From NCBI RefSeq assembly GCF_030445035.2, contig NC_080688.1, positions 70,589,449-70,653,448 on the forward strand: a DNA stretch of 64,000 bases. The letters are read 5' to 3'. The position numbers and the translations under genes were made by a program. The notes below the pieces were generated by a model. It saw only the letters and a program-made list of their open reading frames with translations, was not told the DNA's origin and did not search any database. The DNA comes from Dasypus novemcinctus. Taxonomy: Eukaryota > Chordata > Mammalia > Cingulata > Dasypodidae. Shown piece by piece: positions 1 to 11,109 of the stretch; the first letter of the stretch is position 1, and every line of letters starts with the position of its first letter.

Positions 1-685
1 CTGGGGACAAACACTTGTCAATACAACTAAAGCCTAACCTACCCCAAATGGAGCAAAAATCAATAGCCCTGCTTCCTATCTCTTCAAGAGAGTGCTGAGA
101 GCATTAAAACAACCCATAAAAGATTAAAGATCAACTGTTTTCTCACTTACCAGCTGCTTGAGCTACATTTCATAACTATCTTCATCACACCTCCAACAGC
201 AACAGAAAAGGTCCCTAGACTCACCATATTATGCAGGTATCCAAGGGATTGGGCATCTGTTTAAAGCCCCAAAAGTGAGAAAAAGCAGAAATACCCAGTC
301 ACCTGCTTTGAAACCTTCCCTTCCAGGTCTTAAAGTAAAGCACACTATCCATTCCCTGCCCAAGATAAAAGGAGACCAACATTCCAGGAAATCAGTCAAG
401 TTCATATTTAGTTTCACTTCCAAAATGATCAGCTAAATGTGGCTGTAAGTTCGTAAAACAAAAATTTTTTTAAGTTTGAGTAAAGTGAATGCTCCCAGCC
501 AGTTCTGTATTTCCATCTTGGAAGGGGAGCAGAGAAAAATGCTTGCCATGACAGTTCAAAAATCACTAGTGAAAATATCTTAAATTTCTATTGTGTTCCA
601 TTCTGTTATTCCTAGAGCATTGTTTATGTCACCTCAATTATCTTCAGAGATACGACTGCATTATTCATATTTCTTTTATCAGAGA
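1..685. other. Intergenic stretch, nothing recognised
   Basis: AT-rich sequence without a convincing coding region, RNA gene or repeat that I can name. The 64-codon frame on the minus strand at 229-423 has no family resemblance and is most likely chance. Confidence 0.6.
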
Positions 686-1360
686 AGTTCTAGGTTTCCT
701 GAAAAATCCTGCATAAAATACAGAGTTCCTATATACCGCCCTATAATTAACACCTTGAATTAGTGTGGTATATTTGTTGCAATTGATGAAAGAACACTTG
801 TATAATTGTACTGTTAACTATTGTCTATGGTTTACACTAAGGTTCACTGTGTTGTCCAGTACTTTGGTTTTGTTTTTTTTTTAAATTTATTCTAATAACA
901 TATATATAACCTAAATCTGCCCCTGTAACCAAACTTTAAAATATATTTCAATGCTCTTAATTACGTTCACAGCATTGGGCTACCATCACCACCATCCATT
1001 ACCAAAACTTTTCTATCATCTCAAACGCTGCACTTTGTAAGCATTAACTTCCCATTCCCTACTCATACCCCAGCCCATGTTGACCTATACTCTTGTTTAT
1101 GATTCTATAAACCTGATTATTCTAATTCCTTTATATCAGCAAGATCATATAACATTTGTCCTTTTGTATCTGGTTTATTTTATTTAACATGATGTCTTCA
1201 AGGTTAATTTTCCTTTTCACAGCTAATTAATATTCTATTGTATGGATATACCCCATTTTGTTTATCCTTTCATGTATTGATGGACACTTAGGTTGCTTCC
1301 ATCTTTTGGCAATTGAGAATAACGCCTCTGTGAACATTGGGGTAAAGATATCTATCCCAG

Positions 1361-1756
1361 GGAAACGGACTTTGGCCCAGTGGTTAGGGCGTCCGTCTAC
1401 CATATGGGAGGTCCGCGGTTCAAACCCCGGGCCTCCTCGACCCGTGTGGAGCTGGCCATGCGCAGTGCTGATGCGCGCAAGGAGTGCAGTGCCACGCAAG
1501 GGTGTCCCCCGCGTGGGGGAGTCCCCACGCGCAAGGAGTGCGCCCGTGAGGAAAGCCGCCCAGCGTGAAAAGAAAGTGCAGCCTGCCCAGGAATGGCGCC
1601 GCCCACACTTCCTGTGCCGCTGACGACAACAGAAGCGGACAAAGAAACAAAAGCAGACAAAGAAACAAGACGCAACAAATAGCCACCAAGAACAGACAAC
1701 CAGGGGAGGGGGGGAAATTAAATAAATAAATAAATCTTAAAAAAAAAAAAAAAAAA
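1361..1756 (+). mobile_element. DAS-type tRNA-derived SINE
   Basis: About 395 bp, inserted into the L1 3' part. The perfect 17 bp target-site duplication aaagatatctatcccag is at 1344-1360 and 1757-1773. The head is tRNA-Ala-like with a B box ggttcaaaccc at 1417-1427. The body is CpG-rich with repeats of a GCGCAAGGAGTGC-like unit, and the tail is a taaa repeat followed by about 20 A. The exact duplication and retained CpGs suggest a young copy. The SINE contributes several shadow reading frames on both strands. Confidence 0.93.
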
Positions 1757-1923
1757 AAAGATATCTATCCCAGTCCCTCCTCTCAATTTCTTTGGGTATA
1801 TACCTAGTAGAGGGATTGGTGGGTCATATGGTAATTCTTGATTTTATGAGGAAGTGCCAAACTATCTTCCACAGCAGAGGCACCATTTTACATTTTCTAC
1901 CAACAATGAATGGGTTGGCACCT

Positions 1924-2168
1924 GTGGTAGTTTGAAGCTGTATATACCCCAGAAAAAAACTGTATGGCAGGTGAGTCATAGAGAGATTGAGAGGTGATAA
2001 GTTTTGTTGTTTGTTTGGTTGTTGTTTATTATTATTGGAATAATGAAAGTGCTCTGGGAATGATTAGGGTGATGAATGCATAAATATGTGATTATACCGA
2101 ATACCATTGATTGTACCCTTTGAATGAATTTATCTTTATTAATATATATCAATATCAATAAAATTGAT
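1924..2168 (+). mobile_element. Composite insert: LTR-like start joined to an L1 3'-end-like segment
   Basis: The first 35 bases (tggtagtttgaagctgtata) match the start of the MaLR-like LTR seen at 40697. The rest reads as the 3' end of an L1 in the plus orientation (a ggaataatgaaagtg block, then an AATAAAATTG end at about 2157-2166). It interrupts the minus-strand L1 and replaces a large part of it. The boundaries are approximate, and the composite nature is my reading of the similarity. Confidence 0.45.
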
Positions 2169-2289
2169 TTGTTCAAAAAAATCAGTTGGCCATAAATGTG
2201 AGGGTGAAGGTCTGAACTCTAAATTCAATTTCATTGGTCTATATGTCTGTCCTTGTGCCAGTATCATGCTATTTTGTAGCTTTGTAATT

Positions 2290-2410
2290 AGGCTTTTTGT
2301 TTTGTTTTGTTTGGGGGATTTTTTTTTTTTAGGAGGTACAGGGAATAGAACCTAGGACCACATACATGAGAAGCAGGTGCTCAACCACTGAGCTACATCT
2401 GCTCTTCAAT
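2290..2410 (-). mobile_element. Old tRNA-derived SINE fragment
   Basis: On the minus strand the sequence from about 2408 to 2331 reads as a tRNA-Ala-like SINE head: agcagatgtagctcagtggt with a diverged B box, followed by an A-rich tail that shows as the T run at 2316-2330. It is short and diverged, older than the 1361 and 2531 copies, and nested in the minus-strand L1. Confidence 0.7.
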
Positions 2411-2530
2411 GAGCGTTGTTTTTTTTTTTCATTTGTTTGTAAAACATCCCAGGAATGTTTATGTAACATCCAATCCCCTGTAATGAGATTTGTTATTGTT
2501 GTTGTTGTAGTTCTCCACCTGCATTCTTCT

Positions 2531-2909
2531 TTTTTTTTTTTTTAAAGATTTATTTATTTATTTAACCTCCTACCCTCCCCACCCCGTTGTCTGTTCTCTG
2601 TGTCTATTTGCTGCGTCTTGTTTCTTTGTCCGCTTCTGTTGTCGTCAGCAGCACGGAAAGTGTGGGCGGCGCCATTCCTGGGCAGGCTGCACTTTCTTTC
2701 ACGCTGGGCAGCTCTCCTTACGGGGTGCACTCCTTGCGCGTGGGGCTCCCCTACACAGGGGACACCCCTGTGTGGCAGGGCACTCCTTGCGCGCATCAGC
2801 ACTGTGCATGGGCCAGCTCCACACGGGTCAAGGAGGCCCGGGGTTTGAACCGCGGACCTCCCATGTGGTAGACGAACGCCCTAACCACTGGGCCAAGTCC
2901 ATTTTCCCA
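2531..2909 (-). mobile_element. DAS-type tRNA-derived SINE
   Basis: Minus-strand copy of the long SINE type seen at 1361. The target-site duplication gcattcttcttttt is at 2521-2534 (merging with the tail) and 2910-2923. The B box is seen as the complement of gggtttgaacc near 2850. The tail is T-rich at 2531-2565 in plus-strand view. It is inserted in the L1 reverse transcriptase region. Confidence 0.92.
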
Positions 2910-3626
2910 GCATTCTTCTTTTTAAGGTGACTTTGACTATAGGGGGTCCTTTGTCCCTCCAGACAAATTTGATAATTGGATTTTCCATACTGAAAAGAAG
3001 GCTGTTGGAATTTTGATTGGGATTACATTGAATTTGTAAATCATTTTGGGGAAACTGACATCTCAATATTGTCTTCCAATCTGTGAACACAGAATGTTCT
3101 TCCATTTATTCAGGTCTTCTTTGATTTCTTCCAGCTATGTTTTGTAGTTTTCTGCATAAAAGTCCTTTATATTTTTGGTTAAATTTATACCTGATATTTG
3201 ATTCTTTTAGTTGCTATTGTAAATTGAATTGTTTGTTGATTTTTTCTTCAGACAGTTTATCACTAGTTATAGAAACACTACTGACTTTTTAGTGATCTGC
3301 CAATTTATTCAATTCATTTATTACCTCTAAGAACATTGTTGTGGATTTCTCAGAATTCTCTTTATATAGGATCATGTCAGCTGCAAATGGGGAAAGTTCT
3401 ACTTCCTTTTCAATTCAGATGCCTTTGATTTCTTTTTCTTGCCTAATTATACTGGCTAGAATTTCTAGCACAATATTGAGTAACAAGTGGCAACAGTGGG
3501 CATCCTTGTCTGTTCCAGATCTTAGAGAGAAAGCTTTCACTTTCACAATTAAGTATGATGTCAGCTGTGGTTTCTTCATATATGCTCTTTACCATATTCA
3601 GGAAGTTTCCATCTATTCCTAGTTTT

Positions 3627-3878
3627 CTAAATGTTTTTATTTAAGAAGAGGTGCTGGATTTTATCAAATGCCCTTTCTGCATCATTTGAGATGAACATGT
3701 GTTTTTTTCTCCCCTTCATTCTGTTTAAATGGTGTATTACATTAATTGATGTTCTTATGTGGAACCACTCTTGCCTACCTGGGATAAATCCCACCTGATT
3801 GTGGTATATAATTCTTTTAATGTGCTGTTGTATTCGGTATGCTGGTATTTTCTTGAGGATTTTTGCATCTATGTTCAT
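3627..3878 (-). pseudogene. L1 ORF2 reverse transcriptase fragment
   Basis: An 83-codon open stretch of the L1 ORF2 reverse transcriptase domain. It contains the fingers-palm segment with QVGFIPG and, 25-30 residues later, a DAERAFDKI block that corresponds to the first catalytic aspartate motif. It is an open remnant inside a decayed element and not an independent gene: neighbouring parts of ORF2 are in other frames and interrupted. Confidence 0.85.
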
Positions 3879-5932
3879 AAGAGAAATTGGTCTGCAATTT
3901 TCTTTTCTTTGATATCTTTATCTGGCTTTGATATTAAAGTAATGTTAAATATTCTTGGAATATTTGGTAAAACTCTCCTTTGAAGCCATCTGGTCCTGGG
4001 CTTTTCTTTATTGGGATGTTTTAGATTAATGATTAAATCTCTTTACTTGTTATTGATCCATTGAGATCTTCTGTTTCTTCTTGAGTCAAATTCCTAGGAA
4101 TTTGTCCATTTCATCTATGTTACCTAATTTGTTGATATACAGTTGTTCACAGTATCCACTTACAGTTTTTTTTATTTCTGTGAGTCAAAAGTAGAGTCTT
4201 CCTTTCCTTATCTTAGTTATTTGTGTCCACTCTCTTTAGTTGTCAGACTAGCTAAAAGTCAATTTTATTTATCTTTTCAAAGAACCAACTTTTGTTTTGA
4301 TGATTCTATTTTTTTTAATTCTCCAATTCATTTATTTCTGCTCTAATCTTTATTTCCTTCCTTCTCCTCAATTTGAGTTTAGTTTGCTCTTCTTTTTGTA
4401 GACCCCCAGTTTTGAGGTAAAGTTTCTAATTTAAGATCTTTCTTCCTCCTTTTTAATATAAAACATTTAGAGATAATGTTTTCTCTTTCAGCATTGCCTT
4501 TACCACATACCAAAAGTTTTGGTATGTTGTGTTTTCATTTTCACTTACCTCAAGATATTTCCTAATTTCCCTTATGATTTCTATTTACCCATTGGTTGTT
4601 TAAAAGTATGTTGTTTATTTCTACATACTTGTGATTTTTCCACATCTCCCTCTGTTATTGAGTTCTAGCTTCATTCTATTGTGGTCAGAGAAGATATCTT
4701 GTATGATATTATATTTTTTAATTTATTGAGACTTGTTTTGTGACCTAACATATGGTCTCCCCTGGAGAATGATCCATGTGCATTAGAAGAGAATGTGTAT
4801 TCTGCTGCTATTGGCTAAAGTGTTCTGTATCTGCCAATTAGGTCTAGTTGGTTTAGACTCATTCATGTCTTGTATTTCCTTATTGATCTCTGTCTAGATG
4901 TTCTATTCATAATTGAAATTGGTATATTAAAGGCTCCTACTATTAATGTATCAATTTCTCCCTTCAGATCTGTCAGTCTTTGCTTCATATATTTTGTGAC
5001 TCTGCTTTTAGGTGCATATATATTTATAATTGATTTGCCTTCTTACTGAATTGATTCCTTTATCGGTATACAATAACCTTCTTTGTCCCTTATAGCAGTT
5101 TTTTACTTAATGTCTATTTTTATCTGATACTAGTATACCTACCCCAGCTCTCTTTTTGTTACTACTTGCATGGTATATTTTTTCCATCCTTTCACTTTCA
5201 TCCTGCTTTGAATTTAAGATGAGCTTCTTGTAAACAGCATATAGTTGGGTTGTGGTATATTACCCATTCTGCCTATCATTTCAATGAAGATTTTAACGCA
5301 TTTACTAAAGTCAATAGTGATAATGCAGGATTTTCTTCTGTCATTTTGCTATTTAGTCTTTGCAAATTTTACATGTTTGACCCTCAATTCTTCCATTAAT
5401 GCTGGCTATCATATTTATTTGATTTTTTTGTGTTGTACCTTATTGAGTGTCTTTTCATTTCTTTCTAGGTAGAGTTTTCATATTTTTTATGATTACCACA
5501 GGGTTAAAATTTGACATCCTAAATATATAACCACTATCCTTTATTTGATACCACCTTAACTTCAATAGCATATACATACATTGTTCCTATACCCCTCAAT
5601 TTCCCAACCTTTTAAAATAATTTTTTATAAATTATATCTTTCAACATTGCACATCTAAAACCATAGATTTGTCATTACTTTTTATACATTTGCATTTTAC
5701 CACTATAAGAAGTAGAATGTGGAGTTACATACAAAAAATATATATATACAATAGTACTGGCATTTACAATTACCCATGTGGTTACCTTTACTGGAGGTCT
5801 TTATTTCTTTATGCTTTTCTAAACCATTATCTACTATACTTCCTTTTTATTTGAAGAACTCCACATGGTATTGCTTGTAGGCCAGGTCCAGTGGTGATGA
5901 ACTCCTTCAGCTTTTGTTTACCTGGGACTATC

Positions 5933-6304
5933 TTATGTCGCCCTCATTTCAGAAGAAAATATCACCTGATACAGAATTATTGGTTGGCAATTTTTTTCTC
6001 TCAGTACTTTCAATATTTCAAGCCACTGCCTCCTTTCCTTCATGATTTCTGATGAGAAATCAGCACTTATATACATTGCTTTTCTCTTGGCGCTCTCAGG
6101 GCTCTCTTCTTGTCCTCTGCCGTTGACAATTTGACCACCATGTGTTTGGATATATTTCTCTTTAAGTTTATACTGTTTATTTTTCAGTGAGCTTCTTGGA
6201 TGTGCATATTCACATCTTTTGCCAGGTTTGGGACATTTATTGTCATTTTCTTCGAATATTCCTTCTGCCCCTTTCACTCCTTCTTCTGCCTCTTGGTCTT
6301 CCAT
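5933..6304 (-). pseudogene. L1 ORF1 C-terminal remnant
   Basis: A 123-codon open stretch whose second half has the Lys/Arg-rich blocks ending in EKNCQPIILYQ, like the C-terminal RNA-binding domain of L1 ORF1 proteins. It lies in the right place and strand for ORF1 of the surrounding L1. The first half is rich in acidic residues and diverged. It is a decayed remnant. Confidence 0.7.
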
Positions 6305-6582
6305 AATGCATATATTGATATGCTAGATGGTATCCCACAGGTCTCTTAGGCTATTTTCACTTTTTCTAACTCTTTTTTCCTATCTGGTCCTCAGTCTGGC
6401 TCATTTCAATTGTCTTAAGTTTGCTGTTTTCTTTTTTCTGCCAGCTCCAATCTGTTGTTGAAACCCTCCTGGGAATTTTTCATTTCAGTTATTATGGTCT
6501 TCAACTTCAGTAGTTCTTTTTGGTTCCTTTTTAAAATTTCTATCTCTTTATTAAGATTCTCATATTGTTCATATTATTTCCT

Positions 6583-7004
6583 TTTTTTTTTTAAGTTTTT
6601 TTTATTTATTTCTCTTCCCTTCCTCCCCGCCCACAACCCCAGTTGTCTGTTCTCTGTGTTCATTCCCTGCGTGTTCTTTTGTCTGCTACTGTTGTTGTCA
6701 GAGGCATGGGAATCTGTGTCTCTTTTTGTTGCGTCATCTTGCTGTGTCAGCTCTCCGTGTGTGCAGTGTCATTCCTGGGCAGGCTGTACTCTCTTTCGTG
6801 CTGGGCAGCTCTCATTACAGGGCACACTCCTTGCACGTGGGACTCTCCTACACGGAGGACACCCCTGCATGGCAGGGCACTCCTTGCGCGCATCAGCACT
6901 GCGCATGGGCCAGCTCCACATGGGTCAAGGAGGCCCGGAGTTTGAACCGCAGACCTCCCATGTGGTAGACGGATGCCCTATCCATTGGGCCAAGTCCGCT
7001 TCCC
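6583..7004 (-). mobile_element. DAS-type tRNA-derived SINE
   Basis: Minus-strand copy of about 420 bp inside L1 ORF1. The imperfect duplication catattatttcct / catattgtttcct is at 6570-6582 and 7005-7017. It is slightly longer than the 2531 copy owing to an extra segment around 6700-6760 (cttgctgtgtcagctctccg), so it represents another subfamily, shared with the 30813 copy. Several overlapping reading frames here are SINE-derived. Confidence 0.92.
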
Positions 7005-8409
7005 CATATTGTTTCCTGATATCCTTTATTTCTTCCTCTGTATTTCCCTTCATCTCCTTGAACATATTGAAGATAATTTTTGTAAATGTCATTGTCTGGT
7101 ATGTCCATAGTCTGGTCTTTGTCAATGTTTTATGGATTTTTATCCTCTTCCTTCGGATGGACCATCATTTCCTGTTTCTTTGTTGTATAATCTTTTGTGG
7201 CACACTGTACATTTTAAAATTTTTGAATGTTACCAGGGATTTTGTTCCAGAGCTCTCTGTTTCTTGAGTTTGTACCTGGATACTGAAATGACAGGGATTT
7301 TCTTGAGTGCCAGGACTAACAAAACCAAACAAACCAATGCAAAAAAAAAAAAAAAAACCACCTTCCACACAATGAAGGACATGTCATAGAAAACACAGTG
7401 CAAATTGATTTTGCATTGGCTTGTGCTCTCCTTCAGAGTTCAGCCCTCCTATCAAGAAGGTCAGCCCAAGGCAAATGTAAAATATGGGATCCTCCCTATC
7501 TTTCCTAGGCTTGTGTCTTGTCCTGGGCCTGTGCTTGCTAGTGGCATTAGGAATTCCCATGTTTACAGGCATTCGAATGTTCCCTTACCTCCCCAGGACA
7601 TAGTCCTTCTCCCTCTCCTAAGTGTCCCACCACAGGACTTAAAGAAGGTACTATGACTTTGCCCCTGGCCACCTTAATTGTTCCTTACACAGCTTTGGCT
7701 GTCTCAAGCTGCTTTTGCTTGGAGGGGGACAGGGAGCTAACCAGAGAGGAGTTCACAGGTCAGTCTTTTTCAGGGTACAAGGCCAGGGACCCACGAAGAG
7801 AGTGTTACCAGCTGGCTCCACACTGCCTGGGGATGGGGCAAAGGAGGGACTAGCAAGGGTGTCAGGAGTTTCTCCTGTGGCTCTTCTGAAGTTAAAGTTT
7901 CTTGATTTAGCACTTGTCCAGTAAGAACAGCCCTTTCACTGTTTCCTGTAGTTTTGAGAAAGGGTAAAAGGGTAATGTCTTTACATCTCCTAAACCGCTT
8001 TTGCCCAAGTTGGGTCAGAATTTATGGCCACCTCAGAGCCAGACATCGCAGTGAACTAAAGTAGCTAATCAAGAGCAGTGATCAGCAGCTGGACTGCACA
8101 CCCCCAGATCATGAGGAACTAGGTCTCTCTATCCCACCCTGACACCAGTCAGCTGTGCCAGGGACCAGGGTTGAGTCCCTCCTGGCTGCCTGCTGTGGGG
8201 CTGGGGACCGGGCAATGGTAGCAGCTGAATGGAGTGTGCAATTCACCATTATTTACCACAAATTACAAGCCTCTTTCTTCTGCTTCACAGTGTTCCACTA
8301 GATTCTGAAGTTTCAAAATAATTGGTTCAGACAATTCCTGTCTATTTAATAGCTGTTCTAGTGGAGGGACTGATTCCTGGAGCTTCTGCCCTGCCATCTT
8401 CTCACAATT

Positions 8410-9885
8410 CACACCTGCCTGCATTATATTTTGTCTTCTGTATTGTGTCTTTCTAAATTCTTCATGCTACCAGCTCTGTTTTTTTTGAAACCCTATGGAA
8501 AATTGTGTACGTAATTTTGAGAGAGATTACCACTTAACTGCTGCAAGTGAGGGGAGGAAAGCATTTAATTGTGTTTCATGGGAAACACCTGGTGCCCATA
8601 TTTTTATCCAATAGGAGAACAATTTTCTGCTCTAACTGATCAGAAAGTTTCTCTGTCAACAGTAGTGAAATATTCTTCCTTCCATTACTAAAGTAAAGGA
8701 TATGTCATAGAAAACAAAAGGGCAGATGACCAAGCACTTGAGAGCAATTGGAGCAGAGGGTAAAAAAGCTCCAGAAATAAATAGCTATTATCCCATTCTT
8801 GGGATAACAGTAATCAACAAAAGATAGCTTTCAGAGCCTGCTGGAGGTAACAAGTTTCTTTCAGAATACTGTAGATAAGATTTGTAATTAAAATAGTATC
8901 TAGTCTCTTAAATAAAAGTATTTTCTGACAGAAGGAGGTGAAATCTCTTTATACACCAGAATAGAAAGGAAAAAAAAATACTGTAAGTAATATTTCTTAG
9001 AATAATGACAATTTATGCAATGAAAAAAAGAGATGTATAGAATAGGGTCCTTCTCTTTACATTCACTCCTCATTTTTTTAGTGAGGAAGAATTAGGAGTT
9101 TCTACCCAAAAATTACTATATCATTTTGGTTGTTGTCTATAAATATTTTAGGTGAACTGCATAGAAAACTTGCATAGCTTATATTCCTAAGCATGAGTTC
9201 AATCATTATGAACTAATATATTTTTATCTTCACAAATTTCTAAATTAAAGGACACCTGCAGATTGCAGTAGTAAGGTATCTGAACACAGTGGATTCAAAT
9301 AACTATAGCAATTAAGATTCTAGCATGGGGAGGGGAAGGCACCCATGACATAAAGAATATCATAACCTCCTAGATTGTTACCTTAGCAAGTTTTTATCTG
9401 TCAGGAAATCCTCTTTCCACTTAAGTCAGTACTGAGATGGCAAAGATGTGACTGATTCTTTTTTATAAGCAAGGCCATTTTTCAAAAACCTTATCTACCT
9501 ACGAGAACAAACAAGGTTTCAAGTAGAGTTGAGCTCCCATTTGGACTTACCTTAGAGGTGATTCAGTACAACAAGCTGTTTTAATTTCTAAGACAAACAA
9601 CAGTCTGAGGTGTAATTGGACAGTCAAAGCTTTTCAATGAAGGAGGTTTAATTTTTCTTTTTGTAAATGCTTCCAGAACTTCATAGTTACTAATATCCAA
9701 ATATAGCCACAATTTCTAAGCCAAATACTAATTTTATTATCCGATATTTCAGATTATCCATGTTACTGCTGCCCTGGTAAAAAGAGAGAAGAGATTGGCA
9801 CTTCACCAGCTCCTTGGAGCTTCTGTGCCAAGAAGTTAAATTCACACTCCTTGTTAAAGATACCCGCATTTGTTGAGTAGATTCA
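8410..9885. other. Intergenic stretch, nothing recognised
   Basis: AT-rich sequence with no reading frame of note and no repeat I can name. A short A/T microsatellite-like run lies near 8970-8985. Confidence 0.55.
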
Positions 9886-9894
9886 AGGCTTTCA

Positions 9895-10050
9895 TCTAAA
9901 AAGCTTATTATTTACTAGGCACTGGAGATGTAAAGATGAGAAAACAAAGTATCTGTCCTCAAAAAACTCCTGGGGAAACTGTCAAAAACACAGGAATTAC
10001 ACTATGGAAATATAAGTACCATGCTAGACATAAGAGCAAAGGCCAGGAAC
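9895..10050 (-). mobile_element. L2 LINE 3' fragment
   Basis: The plus strand shows the antisense L2 3'-end pattern: 'tactaggcactggagatgtaa' followed by a 'ctgtcctcaaaaaactc' block. It is short and diverged. A CpG-dense scrap follows directly at 10054-10081. Confidence 0.5.
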
Positions 10051-10099
10051 ACACGGAGCCGCTGGTGATCCGGAGCGGCCGTTCCAACATGGTTTACCC

Positions 10100-10935
10100 A
10101 ATATAGGTAATATTTTGGGTCCAAAAGTATTTCTGTGCCATCACTCAGTGTTCTACAAGAATGTATCCACTTTAACTAGGCAGAGAGGATTTTTCAATCC
10201 TCTAGCTTAGTTCCACTATTACTATTCATTAGACTGAAGAGTCATTGTTCTTTGATTCATCTTTAGGTGTCTCCTCTGCTGATTCAATCCAAGTGAAGAC
10301 TTTGTCTCTGCAGGGTTATGAGGCAATAGAGTTATATGGATTGGTAGAGAAATAAAAAGAAGTGATTGCAGATTGAAGACTTGAAAAAAATTAGGATGAA
10401 CTGGGAAAAAGAAACAAGAAGTATGGTCCGAGAATGCATTCAGAAGTTTAATAATGTGCCCAAGACTATTATTTGTGCAATCATATCTCAATTTATGTAT
10501 TACATCCCATCTCAAAAATTGGACTGTGACTCAACATTTAAGTCAAATTCTATTTTAAGTGTACCCTAGGGCTATTTAAAGGAATAATTTAGTAAATTTC
10601 CCTGGAAAGCAGAGACACTTTTTATACCATGAATAATCTCTTCCTTACTTTATGTCTTGTAAAAAAAAGAAAGTTGGAGTTTTGTCAAGTTGGCTTAATG
10701 AAAGTCTAACTGCACCTTATATCTTACCTTAAGAACAGAATTAGTATTGAAGAAATGGCATTACATTGGCAGAATTTATATTTATATGCATTCTAATCAT
10801 TAGGTTCATGAGATCAGTTGCTTTTGGACAACTTGCACCAGGTAGATCAGTATCCCAGAAAATATCCACAATAGGAAAAAACAAAATCTACTCCAGAAAA
10901 CTCCAGCTTAGAAAGAAAGAGAGAAAGAATTGTCT
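10100..10935. other. Intergenic stretch, nothing recognised
   Basis: Mostly AT-rich and probably unique. The frames at 10222-10515 and 10366-10569 overlap on opposite strands and resemble no family. Confidence 0.5.
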
Positions 10936-10939
10936 AAGC

Positions 10940-11105
10940 CAGCACTTCTCAAACTTTAATGCACACATAAGCCACCTGGAGATTTTGTAAAGTACATCAT
11001 ACCATAGGTCATGGGTGGGGCCTGAGGGTCTACATGTCTAACAAGGTTCCAAGTGATGATGCCAAGACTGCTGGTCCATGGATCACATTTTAGGTAGCAA
11101 GAATC
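10940..11105 (+). mobile_element. MER5A-like hAT-Charlie MITE
   Basis: It begins cagcacttctcaaacttta and ends with a diverged complement (ggatcacattttaggtagca), the terminal inverted repeat pattern of MER5A. The internal 'gccacctggagattttgta' and 'aaggttccaagtgatgatgc' blocks fit the family. The element is non-autonomous and encodes no protein. Confidence 0.8.
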
Positions 11106-11109
11106 TAAG

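Larger units (their letters stand above)
690..8405 (-). mobile_element. Near-full-length ancient L1 LINE, with nested insertions
   Basis: Reading the minus strand, this has all L1 parts in order. A diverged 5' region lies near 7130-8405 and starts with a GAAGATGGC-like motif at the right end. ORF1 remnants are at about 5880-7100. The ORF2 endonuclease part is near 4600-5450 and reverse transcriptase is near 2950-4500. The ORF2 C-terminus is near 1250-1340, followed by a 3'UTR down to about 690. A 3627-3878 frame carries the L1 RT signature around QVGFIPG followed by a [14 protein letters not shown] block, and 5933-6304 resembles the ORF1 C-terminal domain. Frameshifts and stops throughout make it inactive. 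Roughly 1.5 kb of the span is later insertions, described separately. About 800 bp of the usual L1 sequence around 1920-2170 appears to be missing. No target-site duplication was found at the outer ends, so the boundaries are approximate. Confidence 0.88.

Noticed and set aside
1361..1440. tRNA gene
   Set aside because: tRNA-like A and B boxes belong to a SINE head with SINE body, A tail and target-site duplication. The same holds for 58392 and 63245.
6455..7267. 270-codon plus-strand frame, the longest in the window
   Set aside because: It runs antisense through L1 ORF1 and a SINE. The hydrophobic start comes from T-rich antisense L1 sequence. No host gene similarity.
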